A stretch of DNA of 64,000 nt from Mucilaginibacter sp. OK098. Its GTDB lineage: Bacteria > Bacteroidota > Bacteroidia > Sphingobacteriales > Sphingobacteriaceae. The stretch lies in the NCBI RefSeq assembly GCF_900142915.1, contig NZ_FRCM01000005.1, forward strand, positions 639,476 to 703,475, read 5' to 3'. This document shows, piece after piece, positions 9,513 through 18,033 of this stretch; position 1 is the first letter of the stretch, and every line of letters starts with the position of its first letter. A program made the position numbers and the translations under genes. A model generated the notes under the pieces. The model saw nothing but the letters and a program-made list of their open reading frames with translations. It was not told the DNA's origin and searched no databases.

Positions 9513-9538
9513 CATCAACAAATCGTTCTTTATTTTCG

Positions 9539-9731
9539 CTTATCCAGAAAGACTGAGGGAAAAGGCCCTGTGAAGTCTTAGCAACCTGTACTATAGTTAA
9601 GTCTAAAGTCATGAGTCCGGAGTCAAAAAAGATTAAAGCCGCAACTTTATTTACGACTTACGATTACATACTCAAGACTATAGACTCAATACAAGGTGCT
9701 AACTCCTGCTCCGTTTACGGAGAAAGATAGG
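9539..9731 (+). promoter_or_regulatory. SAM-I (S-box) riboswitch
   Basis: The conserved core is visible in order: CTTATCCAGAAAGACTGAGGGA, GGCCCTGTGAAG, TTAGCAACCTG, then AAGGTGCTAACTCCTGC and a P4 hairpin CTCCGTTTACGGAG. P1 can close between CTTATC (9539-9544) and GATAGG (9726-9731). The P3 arm is unusually long, about 100 nt, with AGTCTAAAGTCATGAGT pairing with a complementary stretch near 9671-9687. S-box riboswitches shut off methionine/SAM genes when SAM is bound. No protein gene follows on this strand; the next recognisable element is a tRNA-Cys gene 52 nt downstream. Confidence 0.85.
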
Positions 9732-9783
9732 TTATCCCGCCCCTCCGGTCCTCTGATAAGTGATTAAGTAGTTTTTATTATAA

Positions 9784-9854
9784 AGTCGCGTGACCGAGAG
9801 GATAGGCTGGAGTCTGCAAAACCCCACACGGCAGTTCGAATCTGCCCGCGACGT
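9784..9854 (+). tRNA. tRNA-Cys (GCA), possibly degenerate
   Basis: A 71-nt cloverleaf can be drawn: acceptor AGTCGCG/CGCGACG, T8, D arm ACC-GAGAGGATA-GGC, anticodon arm GGAGT-CTGCAAA-ACCCC with anticodon GCA, T arm GGCAG-TTCGAAT-CTGCC, and U73, the discriminator typical of tRNA-Cys. Three positions do not pair (1-72 A/G, 10-25 A/C, 29-41 A/C). No CCA is encoded. It may be a working but unusual tRNA or a decaying second copy. Confidence 0.7.
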
Positions 9855-9908
9855 CTATTTTAGTCATTTGTCAATAGTCCATTGACCTGGTCGTTAAATA
9901 AGTTTAAT

Positions 9909-10754
9909 TTATAGATATGACACACCCTTTAGCTGCGATGGCTCGTAGTAAAAAGGAGTGAAGTTATCTTCGGCAAGCTCGCAGCTTACCAGCATGGATG
10001 TGAAGGTAACATTGCCAAAAATGTTTGCTATTGCTGTATCAGCCGCATCACGGCCTGATGCTATTTTGATCAGGCCATTAAGTGGCACAAGTCCGGTAGC
10101 ATCAAACAAGATCCATTCATTACCAAGATAAGCTTCGAAACAGGCATGAAAGTCGGCAGGCTTTAACTTATAGGCATAACCTGTAAAATACCTGGCAGGT
10201 ATAGTAAGTGCCCGGCATAAGGCAATACCTAAATGGGCAAAATCACGACATACCCCCTGTTGTTGCGTAACCGTATCATAGGCTGATGTTTGCGTATTAG
10301 TAAAGCCACTTATATATTGTACGTTTTTATTGATCCACCCGGTAAGGGTTAAAACCTTTTCAAATGGGTTTTCAATATAACCAAATAAGTTATTTGCCAA
10401 TCGGTAAAGCTTATCGCTCTGACAATACCTGCTGGGGTACAGGTAAGGTAAAACAGCATTATCCATTTCCGCAATCGGGATCTCAACCAGGCTGGTGTAA
10501 TTTTTTACCTCGCAATAATTATCAATAGTGGCTTTATAGGTAAGCTTAATAGCGCTTGCTTCTTCCATTTCAAACCGCACCACCCGGTTCTCATTTTGGG
10601 CAGATACCAGCTCTTCAACCTTTATATATGGATCAATAACAAACGATTCACTGATAATTGTTTGACGCGGCGTACGCAACGCATGGATATTCAATATCAA
10701 AGTACCCGCTGATGCAGCTGTATATTCCATTTCAGTGAGTACGTTGAATTTCAT
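9909..10754 (-). CDS. Transglutaminase-like (Anbu-associated) protein
   Basis: The first 110 residues match the N-terminal beta domain of bacterial transglutaminase-like proteins (cytosolic: no signal peptide). The papain-like core has the triad Cys169 (QQGVCRDFAH), His203 (ADFHACFEAYL) and Asp218 (WILFDATG). Proteins of this family are regularly encoded next to the proteasome-like protease Anbu, as here, where the Anbu gene lies upstream on the same strand. The substrate is unknown; a protease or amidase role on a glutamine/glutamate bond is likely for the family. Confidence 0.85.
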   Translation of the reverse strand: MKFNVLTEMEYTAASAGTLILNIHALRTPRQTIISESFVIDPYIKVEELVSAQNENRVVRFEMEEASAIKLTYKATIDNYCEVKNYTSLVEIPIAEMDNAVLPYLYPSRYCQSDKLYRLANNLFGYIENPFEKVLTLTGWINKNVQYISGFTNTQTSAYDTVTQQQGVCRDFAHLGIALCRALTIPARYFTGYAYKLKPADFHACFEAYLGNEWILFDATGLVPLNGLIKIASGRDAADTAIANIFGNVTFTSMLVSCELAEDNFTPFYYEPSQLKGVSYL

Positions 10755-10771
10755 TTGTTTTGGTTGTAAAG

Positions 10772-10896
10772 GGTTGTAGTTGTTGTAAGGGTTAGAAAAG
10801 TTGTAAGGGTTGTAAATGTTGTAAGAGTTGTAAAATTCATGAAGATTTATTGGCTTAACATTTTTAACCTCTACAACGTTTACAACAACTACAACC
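10772..10896. repeat. GTTGTAA-type repeats with a 17-bp inverted pair
   Basis: GGTTGTAGTTGTTGTAA (10772-10788) has an exact complement TTACAACAACTACAACC at 10880-10896. Between and before them several degenerate GGTTGTAA/GTTGTAAG units repeat. It fills the 147-base gap between the Anbu and transglutaminase genes. In the transcript it would fold into one long hairpin; its role (attenuation, RNA stability) is unknown. Confidence 0.55.
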
Positions 10897-10901
10897 TTTC
10901 C

Positions 10902-11621
10902 TCAATCTAACTTATTAAAAGCATCATCCATCCAGCCTTCAGATATATTTTCGAGGGCTGTTTTTAGTTCTTCGGCCCATTGCGTTGAAATATATTCAAG
11001 GTCCTTTTTTTCATATCGTTTTTCAATAATATGAAAACTGTCTTTTTTGTAAAGTGCAACGTCAATTGGGAAATCAACATTATTTGAACTTACCCTTGTT
11101 GAATCAAATGAAAGGAAGCCGGTTTTAAGCGACAGTTTCAAACTTGAGTTTTCGTCTAGGATGCGGTTCAGTATGGCTTTTCCGTGCCCTGAATTGCCAA
11201 TAATTACATAAGGCGCACCCTGGCCCAACTCCACCCAATTACCTTCGGGGTATAAAAGGAACAGCTTATGCTCGTCATCGCCTGAAAGCTGACCGCCAAT
11301 TATGGTATTCAAATCAAACTTGAAACCTGCTTTTTCGAGTGCAGCTTTATCTTCATCGGCCACCCTTTTTACCTGTTCTCCAAAAGCGTTAACGGCTTTG
11401 TATAATTTATTGTATTCAGTAGTTTCAAGCAATTCGTTAAAATACACAAGCGCTTTATCCCGTACTGACCGTAAGCCGCTGGTCATGATAAAGAGCGAGA
11501 ATTTATCTTTTTGTTCTATCGTTATCTTCTTTTTTATAGTAGTGTCAGTTCCTGAAGTTATGCGGGTATCAGCAATAGCAAGCAGGCCTTCTTTAACTTT
11601 AATTCCTAAGCAATAAGTCAT
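10902..11621 (-). CDS. Anbu, proteasome-type Ntn-hydrolase
   Basis: The protein opens with MTYCLGIKVKEGLLAIADTR, so Thr2 becomes the N-terminal nucleophile after Met removal, as in 20S beta subunits and HslV. The 239-residue length, the lack of a propeptide and the pattern ADTRITSGTD with downstream GQLSGDDEHKLFLLYPEGNW and GNSGHGKAIL fit the Anbu (ancestral beta subunit) family. These assemble as rings or helical stacks in the cytosol. In other bacteria Anbu clusters with a transglutaminase-like protein, an alpha-E protein and an ATP-grasp ligase; only the transglutaminase-like partner is present here. Confidence 0.85.
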   Translation of the reverse strand: MTYCLGIKVKEGLLAIADTRITSGTDTTIKKKITIEQKDKFSLFIMTSGLRSVRDKALVYFNELLETTEYNKLYKAVNAFGEQVKRVADEDKAALEKAGFKFDLNTIIGGQLSGDDEHKLFLLYPEGNWVELGQGAPYVIIGNSGHGKAILNRILDENSSLKLSLKTGFLSFDSTRVSSNNVDFPIDVALYKKDSFHIIEKRYEKKDLEYISTQWAEELKTALENISEGWMDDAFNKLD

Positions 11622-11694
11622 TTTATTATAATGTGGATGAATAGCAAATTTTAAAGCGGCAAATTAATTAAATAAGAAGGATATGGGCACAAGG

Positions 11695-12438
11695 CTATTT
11701 AAAATAATTAACAGCAGTGCCAATTACTTCTTTCGTATAAAATTCCCAGCGGTATAACGGCTCGGTACTTGGGATAAATTCAGTTAGTGAAAAATCACCA
11801 GGTGACACCAGGTAATTACACGGGTAAGGAATAACTTCGGTTTTTTGTTTTTTAAAAATGCCCAGCGATCTGCGCATATGAAAAGCAGATGTAACCAATA
11901 AATAAGGCGGGGCTAAATGCTTTTGAGTTAGCAGCACCTTCGAAAAAGCGGCGTTTTCAATGGTATTGCGGCTATGTTCTTCAACTATTATACAGCTATC
12001 AGGAACTTGTAATTGTTGTAGTTGAGTTTTTACCCATGCGCTTTCTCTAAAAACGCCTGGCATTAAAAGACCATTACCACCCGAAATAAGGAGGTGTGAT
12101 ACTTTGCCCGTTTTAAGTAATTTGAGCCCCTGGATAAACCTATCGGCCGAACCATTAAAAAAGCCATTTCCTTTTGAATCTCCGCCAGAAAATCCTCCTA
12201 AAACTATGGCGCAGCTATATACAGGTTTTGTTAGTGGTACAGGTTTTATATCCCAACTGTTGGCAAACCGGTTAAATAAAAACGGGTCCGAAAACAGGAG
12301 TAATACTACACCTGATATAATAAAAAAGCGGCGTTTAAGATGTGGTTTCTTTACTATTAAAGCCGCAAGGAAAAAAGCGATGACCCATGAAAATGGTAAA
12401 ATAAAGATCAACAGCACCTTTGAGAGGATAAAAAACAT
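11695..12438 (-). CDS. YdcF/DUF218-family membrane-anchored protein
   Basis: Two hydrophobic segments near residues 5-30 and 36-52 anchor the protein; the rest is the DUF218 fold with YSCAIVLGGF near 80, a middle DRFIQGLKLLKTGKVSHLLISGGNG, RNTIENAAFS and LVTSAFHMRRS. This family includes SanA and ElyC, which act on envelope polysaccharide or lipid-carrier metabolism. The exact reaction is unknown for this member. It is single, 73 bp from the Anbu gene. Confidence 0.8.
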   Translation of the reverse strand: MFFILSKVLLIFILPFSWVIAFFLAALIVKKPHLKRRFFIISGVVLLLFSDPFLFNRFANSWDIKPVPLTKPVYSCAIVLGGFSGGDSKGNGFFNGSADRFIQGLKLLKTGKVSHLLISGGNGLLMPGVFRESAWVKTQLQQLQVPDSCIIVEEHSRNTIENAAFSKVLLTQKHLAPPYLLVTSAFHMRRSLGIFKKQKTEVIPYPCNYLVSPGDFSLTEFIPSTEPLYRWEFYTKEVIGTAVNYFK

Positions 12439-12562
12439 ATCACGATTAATTTGTGATAAAAATAGAGTTTTTAATGAGTTATAATAGGTGTCATGATCCC
12501 TAAATAAAAAAGCAAACCAGGAAAACCCAATTTGCTTTAGATGTATAATTGATTTGAAATTA

Positions 12563-13726
12563 TTAAAAACCAGTATCCTTTAATTTTATGTAATCATCAA
12601 GCGTTTTTATATCACCTAAATTTTTGCTTTTAACCTTTTGCATGTAAGCAACTGTAACGCCATGATCTCTCAACTCCTGGGCTTTGTCAAGCGTGAGATC
12701 TTTAAATCCTAATTTTTGAACCCCGCTGATAAATTCAGAGTTAACACCATGGTCTTTCAGCTCTTGTGCTTTATCAAGGGTTATATTTTTATACCCCATA
12801 TCCTGGATGCTACTGATGAATTTTGGGCTTACGCCATGGTCCCTCAGTTCCTGTGCTTTATCAAGGGTTAAGGTTCCATAGCCCATTTTTTGAATGCTGT
12901 TGATAAAGTCGGGGCTTACGCCATGATCTCTTAGATCAAGTGCCTTATCAAGTGTTATATCCTTATATCCCATTTTTGTAAATTCGGTAATATATTTAGC
13001 ACTCACGCCATGGTCACGCAGCTCAAGCGCTTTATCAAGCGGAAAGTTTTTAAAGCCAATCTGGTGAAAATCGCTTACAAAACGGGCGCTTACCCCATGC
13101 TCACGCAGCTCCACTATTTTATCTATTGATTGATGGCCATACCCTTCAGTTTTAAACAAGTCGAAATATTCGGCTAATTTTTTACGGTTAAGGTTCTGCT
13201 CAGCAAGGTCTTTAAACTGATCATTTGTGATGTTTGCATAACCATTAGCTTTCATGTAATCAAAATAGGCTTTGTTAATGTCAGTGAAAAATACATCAAG
13301 CATTAATTGATCATCAAGGTTCTTATAGCCACGTTGTTCCAGGTATGCCTTAAATTGGGTATTTTCAACAAATTGGTAAGAGCCATGGCCAAATTGGCTT
13401 TCAAAAACACCCTTAAAAGTCATTTTCCCTGCCTCGCGGTTAAGGTTGAATTCACCTATTTTTCCATTAGGCAAAGTTCCAAATTCCGGTAGCGGGAAAT
13501 CTCTGCCCGAGCTCCAGTGTGCACCGTAAAATTGAATATTTATCTGGTCGTCTTTTACAACCGCATCCCATGTGCCGGGTGCACGATTGTTATTAAAGTT
13601 CCAATTGTCCTCATCGTCATTTTTCTCCTTCTTTTCGGTCTTAGCTTTTTGCTGCGCAAACAAATTGTTTGAAAATGCTGTCACTAAAACCATGACAGAT
13701 AAACAGGTTATAATAATTTTTTTCAT
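12563..13726 (-). CDS. Secreted tandem-repeat protein, third gene of the BlaR1 operon
   Basis: A signal peptide (MKKIIITCLSVMVLVTAFSNNLFA) precedes a domain of about 110 residues shared with the two upstream genes (GTWDAVVKDDQINIQF, LPEFGTLPNGKIGEFNLNREAGKMTF). From about residue 165 to 360 there are seven or so repeats of 28 residues with the core LDKAQELRDHGVSPKFI and MGYKNIT. The repeats are probably helical hairpins. The protein lies 13 bp downstream of the second repeat protein gene. It shares sequence with the ectodomain of the BlaR1-like sensor, so it may bind the same ligand, compete with it or modulate the sensor. Confidence 0.75.
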   Translation of the reverse strand: MKKIIITCLSVMVLVTAFSNNLFAQQKAKTEKKEKNDDEDNWNFNNNRAPGTWDAVVKDDQINIQFYGAHWSSGRDFPLPEFGTLPNGKIGEFNLNREAGKMTFKGVFESQFGHGSYQFVENTQFKAYLEQRGYKNLDDQLMLDVFFTDINKAYFDYMKANGYANITNDQFKDLAEQNLNRKKLAEYFDLFKTEGYGHQSIDKIVELREHGVSARFVSDFHQIGFKNFPLDKALELRDHGVSAKYITEFTKMGYKDITLDKALDLRDHGVSPDFINSIQKMGYGTLTLDKAQELRDHGVSPKFISSIQDMGYKNITLDKAQELKDHGVNSEFISGVQKLGFKDLTLDKAQELRDHGVTVAYMQKVKSKNLGDIKTLDDYIKLKDTGF

Positions 13727-13739
13727 GATAGTTTAAGTT

Positions 13740-14999
13740 TTAGTTGCTGAAGGATGTTTTCAACTGCATGTATTTTCTCAGGTTGTCTGATTTAAACCCT
13801 TTTTCCTGCATTGATGCTACATATTCAGGTGTAACCCCTGTTGATTTTAAAGCTGGCAACTCATTTAAAGGAATATCAGTAAATCCAAGTTTTTTAAAGC
13901 CGTTGATATATTCGGGAGTAATATGTAATGATTTTAAGGGAACAAGGCTATGTGCAGGAATATCTTTATAACCTGCGTCCTCAAAGCCCTTTACAAACTC
14001 AGGGGTAATACCTACCGATTTAAAAGTAATCAAATCATTAACCGGGATATTTTTATAGCCAATATCATTGAAACCTTTTAGGTAATCACCATCAATTCTT
14101 AATGATTTGAGTGCAATTAACCTGTTTACCGGGATATCCTTATAACCTAATTGCTCAAAGCCTTTTACAAATTCAGGCGTAAGGTGCATTGATTTCATGG
14201 CGATGAGCTGATGGCAAGGTAAGTCGGTATAGCCAATAGCTTTGAATGAGTTGATAAATGCCTCATCAACCTTAAGGGCCGACATGGCTATCAGGTTGCC
14301 TGCTGAAATATCGCTGTATCCAGTTTTCTGAAGCATTTCAATATAGCTCTTTTTCAGATCAACCATATAGAATGAAAACGAATTGCTTTCCTTAACATTA
14401 GTAAAACCATGGCTTTTTACATACGCATTAAACGTATCATCAGGCGTAAATTTATAACGGCCCGAACCCATATCGCCATCAAACGTGCCGGTAAATACAA
14501 CATTTCCGGCTTCTCTTCTTAAGCTAAATTCACCCTTTTGGCCTTTTGGCAGGTTAGGGAAATCGCTTAGATTAAAATCTGAATCGCTCGACCAGTTGTT
14601 TTCATCATCGCCGCTTCTGAATTCAATTCTTATTTTATCACCCTTGATGGTAGCAAACCAGCTGCCTTCATTCCGGTCGGGGCCAACTACATCAACATTT
14701 ACGTCGGGGTTAACGTCAACATCCACATCAGGGTTAACATTTTCAACTACAACAGGATTAACGTTTACTACCGGATTAACCACTGGGTTAACATTTGTGT
14801 TTACCAATGGATTAACATTCGTATTTACAACGGGGTTAGCAGTAACAACAGGGTTAACCTTTATAACAGGGGTAACAACCGGAGTTGTGGTTGTTACCAC
14901 AACTGTTTGCGCCATAGCCGCATGATTGTAAATAAAGCACGCCATGCAGCCAAGTAAAGGCAACATGCGGATAATATTTAATTTTTTTGAGTGGTTCAT
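13740..14999 (-). CDS. Secreted tandem-repeat protein with Asn/Val/Pro-rich linker
   Basis: An upstream ATG (15035) is in frame, but its first residues MTNDTMTNDH come from a repeated non-coding-like GTCATTAGTCATT stretch; the ATG at 14999 gives a normal signal peptide, so it is preferred. After the signal comes a low-complexity linker of VNPVV/NTNVNP units, then the conserved domain (GSWFATIKGDKIRIEFRSGDD ending VVFTGTF), then about eight 28-residue repeats with the core ALKSLHITPEYINGFKKLGF. It is a close relative of the ectodomain of the BlaR1-like protein encoded directly upstream, and is likely exported in the same operon. Confidence 0.75.
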   Translation of the reverse strand: MNHSKKLNIIRMLPLLGCMACFIYNHAAMAQTVVVTTTTPVVTPVIKVNPVVTANPVVNTNVNPLVNTNVNPVVNPVVNVNPVVVENVNPDVDVDVNPDVNVDVVGPDRNEGSWFATIKGDKIRIEFRSGDDENNWSSDSDFNLSDFPNLPKGQKGEFSLRREAGNVVFTGTFDGDMGSGRYKFTPDDTFNAYVKSHGFTNVKESNSFSFYMVDLKKSYIEMLQKTGYSDISAGNLIAMSALKVDEAFINSFKAIGYTDLPCHQLIAMKSMHLTPEFVKGFEQLGYKDIPVNRLIALKSLRIDGDYLKGFNDIGYKNIPVNDLITFKSVGITPEFVKGFEDAGYKDIPAHSLVPLKSLHITPEYINGFKKLGFTDIPLNELPALKSTGVTPEYVASMQEKGFKSDNLRKYMQLKTSFSN

Positions 15000-15122
15000 A
15001 ATTATATGGTCATTAGTCATTGTGTCATTAGTCATTTGTTGATAATCATGTTTAAATACTCCGGGTAAATGGAAAGGTTACAGAGATTCAGCGTTTTTTA
15101 ACTAACCTCTGACCTCTATTCA

Positions 15123-17648
15123 CTAATTGAAAGCATTCTTCAATTGAATGTACTTATGCAGCTCCTTTGAATTAAAGCCTTTGCCTCTCATCTCAGTTAT
15201 ATAAGCGGGCGTTACCCCGGTTGCTTTTAATGACGACAATTCATTTACTGATACATCCTCAAAGCCCAGGTCTTTAAATCCTTTTATAAAATCAGGGGTT
15301 ATGCCAAGCGCTTTTAATGAGCTCAGGTTATTAACCGGGATGTTTTTGTAGCCAACGGCTTCAAAGCTTTTTATATACTCCTCAGTTATGCCTAATGCTT
15401 TTAATGAGCTCAGGTTATTAACGGTGAGGCTTTTATAACCCAACGATTGAAAACCCCTGATATATTCAGGCGTTATATCCAATGATTTTAGGGTAGATAA
15501 ATTATTAACTGATAATGGTCCAAAACCAAATGGTTCATAGCTTTTTATAAACTCGGGCGTTATGCCTAGTGATTTTAATGTCGACAGGTTGCTGATGCTT
15601 AAGTTTTTATAACCAACAGCTTCAAAAGTTTTTATATACCCGGCGTCTATCCCAAGCGCTTTTAAATTGGTAAGGTTATTAACGGACAGATCCTTAAATC
15701 CCAATGCCTGGTAACCCCTTATAAACTCGGGTGTAATATTCAATGATTTTAACGATGATAGATTATTTACCGTAAGGTTATTGTATCCCATAGCCTTAAA
15801 GCTTTTTACATATTCGGGGGTAATATTTAATGCCTTTAAGGTAGTTAACTGGTTGTAGGGTATGTTTTTGTAGCCAATAGCTGCAAAAGATCGAACAAAA
15901 CTGGAGTCGATGTTCATTGCTTTATAGCTGGAGATCTCGTTGGCAGTAGGTAAGCTATCCTCACCGGTTTTACCTTCTTTCAGCTTTGCTTTCTTTAGGC
16001 CATTTATATAATCACCGGTAATATGCTGAGCTTTAAAGCTAATGAGCTGGTTAAAAGTAAGGTCGTTATACCCGGCTTTACGGATCTCACTTACATAGGC
16101 ATTATCAATATGCATTGCCTTGCCGGATACCAGCTGGTTAGGGCTTAGATCGTCAAAGCCGTTCTCTTTCCACATTTTGATGTAAGGCTCATCAACCTTG
16201 AGCGCCGCCATGGAGATCAGGTTGTTTTTCGACAAATCTTTAAATCCATTTCTTTTCAGCATGGCCACATAATCCTTTTTTACATTCACAATAAAATAAG
16301 CAAATGAATCATCGTCTTCTACTTCTGTAATGCCCTGTGAACTTAAGTAATCATTAAAGCTTTTATCGGCAGTAAATTTATAATGCCCGTAACCTTCGTT
16401 TCCTTCAAACTTTCCATTAAACAAAACCGAACCAGCCTCTCGCTTTAAAGTAAAATCACCTTTTTGATCTTTTGGCAGCGATGGAAATTCGCTCAATAAA
16501 AAGCTGGAACTGTTTGACCAGTTATGATCGTCATCATCGCTTTTAAACTCAATATGCACCTTATCGTTCTTAATGGTTGCAAACCATACGCCAACAGAAC
16601 GATCACCCTCATAATGGTGCTGATGGGACTCATTTTTTGTTTTGATTTTGGTAGCCTGGCTGTAAGCCATTGGATCATTAAGCGCACATGCCAGCACGCC
16701 CAGCAGCGGCACCAGGAAAAAGTATTTCCACATAATGTGGAGGTTTGATTTCTTTGAGTTCATCATAACTATGCGTTTTTTAAGTAATGATTGATTGTAA
16801 TTTGTAGTGATGCCCAATGATAAATGCGGGGCCGAAACCTTTAAAAGGCTCATTTGATAACTTTCTCTTTCAACCTCTTTATGACCAAGCACGGCATCGT
16901 CGGTTAAAAACTCCAGGTTATTTTCAAGCTCGGTGCGGTAAAGCCAGGCAAAAGGGTTAAACCATTGCAGCACCAAAACAAGCTCGGCCATTAAAATATC
17001 AAAGCTATGGCCCTGCTGAATGTGGACTTTTTCGTGCAGTAAGATCTGGCTGTAAGTTTCCCAATCATACTTTTCAGGATTGATAAAAATATTGTTCCCG
17101 AACGAGCAGGGTGCTTTATCACCCGTTAGCTCAATAATGCGGAATTTGCCATCGCGGATAACCGGTTTTGTATAGGCCTGGTAAAGCAGTACAACCAATT
17201 GTAATAAGAGGTTGAGCCCGAAAGCGGCAACACCTATCCAATATAAATAGAACAGCCATTTAATAGCTTTTTGCATAAAAGGCATTTCCAACCCGGCAGG
17301 AGAGGAGGATACAGTTTTAACCAGGGACTGCGGCACAGGCACTGTTTTTACTACCGGTGTAGCAACTGTTTTAATAGGTTCCTGCTTTTGTACGGTTGCT
17401 GTTTGAGGCTTTGTAAATGTTGGCTCAGTTGTTTTAGCCGGCTCGATATTTATTGCGACAGGTTTTTCAGTATTTCTTAACGACCATTGCTGAGGGATAG
17501 ATATAAACGGCAACCCAAATGATAAGGCCAAACAAAAAACCAGCACAATGCGGTTTAAGCGGTAAAAGGTTTCCCTTTGTAATAACACTTTATAAAACAA
17601 CAGGCAAACCGATATGAGCAATGCTACGTGCAGTATATATGGTATCAT
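15123..17648 (-). CDS. BlaR1-like M56 sensor peptidase with long repeat ectodomain
   Basis: Residues 1-320 are an M56 (BlaR1/MecR1) membrane peptidase: membrane segments near 1-20, 33-52 and 130-158, the zinc motif HEKVH at 205-209 and the downstream ELENNLEFLTDDAVL. Another membrane segment near 310-330 leads to an exterior part of about 510 residues. Where classical BlaR1 has a penicillin-binding domain, this protein has a domain starting GVWFATIKNDKVHIEF and then some 13 repeats of 28 residues (core NLSSLKALGITPEFIKSFEALGYKNLSV without its last residues). The stop overlaps nothing; the start overlaps the BlaI stop (ATGA at 17645-17648). It should cleave BlaI upon an envelope signal. Confidence 0.85.
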   Translation of the reverse strand: MIPYILHVALLISVCLLFYKVLLQRETFYRLNRIVLVFCLALSFGLPFISIPQQWSLRNTEKPVAINIEPAKTTEPTFTKPQTATVQKQEPIKTVATPVVKTVPVPQSLVKTVSSSPAGLEMPFMQKAIKWLFYLYWIGVAAFGLNLLLQLVVLLYQAYTKPVIRDGKFRIIELTGDKAPCSFGNNIFINPEKYDWETYSQILLHEKVHIQQGHSFDILMAELVLVLQWFNPFAWLYRTELENNLEFLTDDAVLGHKEVERESYQMSLLKVSAPHLSLGITTNYNQSLLKKRIVMMNSKKSNLHIMWKYFFLVPLLGVLACALNDPMAYSQATKIKTKNESHQHHYEGDRSVGVWFATIKNDKVHIEFKSDDDDHNWSNSSSFLLSEFPSLPKDQKGDFTLKREAGSVLFNGKFEGNEGYGHYKFTADKSFNDYLSSQGITEVEDDDSFAYFIVNVKKDYVAMLKRNGFKDLSKNNLISMAALKVDEPYIKMWKENGFDDLSPNQLVSGKAMHIDNAYVSEIRKAGYNDLTFNQLISFKAQHITGDYINGLKKAKLKEGKTGEDSLPTANEISSYKAMNIDSSFVRSFAAIGYKNIPYNQLTTLKALNITPEYVKSFKAMGYNNLTVNNLSSLKSLNITPEFIRGYQALGFKDLSVNNLTNLKALGIDAGYIKTFEAVGYKNLSISNLSTLKSLGITPEFIKSYEPFGFGPLSVNNLSTLKSLDITPEYIRGFQSLGYKSLTVNNLSSLKALGITEEYIKSFEAVGYKNIPVNNLSSLKALGITPDFIKGFKDLGFEDVSVNELSSLKATGVTPAYITEMRGKGFNSKELHKYIQLKNAFN

Positions 17649-18007
17649 TTTTTTTGTGATTTTATGAGGTTTACAATTTCATTTAATTCTTCTTCCGAGA
17701 TCTTTTGTTCTTTAGCAAAAAACGCAAGCATGCTGGGGTATGAATTATCGAAATACTGGCTAACTATATCCTTCATAGCGTGCTTTTGATAAGTGTCTTT
17801 TGATATGACTGGGTAATAGCGGAAAATGTTGCCAATTATTTCATGCCCTAAAAAACCTTTATCCTCCAAAATCTTCACCATAGTGGCAATTGTATTATAA
17901 TGCGGCTTCGGATCAGGCATTTCCTGGATGATCTCTTTTATGAAAGCATTTTCCAATTGCCATACGGCCTGCATTATTTGTTCTTCTCTTTTAGCCAGTT
18001 TTTGCAT
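17645..18007 (-). CDS. BlaI/MecI-family transcriptional repressor
   Basis: The 120-residue protein has the winged-helix of the family (ILEDKGFLGHEIIGNIFRYYPVIS) and a C-terminal dimerisation helix pair. In this family the repressor is cut by its BlaR1 partner. Its stop codon overlaps the BlaR1 start, so both are translated together. Two palindromes with TACTAAT/ACTAAT half-sites lie 27-62 bp upstream of the ATG and are probable autoregulatory operators. Confidence 0.85.
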   Translation of the reverse strand: MQKLAKREEQIMQAVWQLENAFIKEIIQEMPDPKPHYNTIATMVKILEDKGFLGHEIIGNIFRYYPVISKDTYQKHAMKDIVSQYFDNSYPSMLAFFAKEQKISEEELNEIVNLIKSQKK

Positions 18008-18033
18008 AACGATATTAATTTTTTATAAAGGTG

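Noticed and set aside
11302..11616. 104-residue plus-strand ORF inside the Anbu gene
   Set aside because: It is antisense to a well supported gene, Ser/Leu-rich without a domain, and shows no independent start signals.
14999..15035. Twelve extra N-terminal residues (MTNDTMTNDHII) of the secreted repeat protein
   Set aside because: They derive from a GTCATTAGTCATT repeat typical of intergenic filler, and the ATG at 14999 gives a regular signal peptide.
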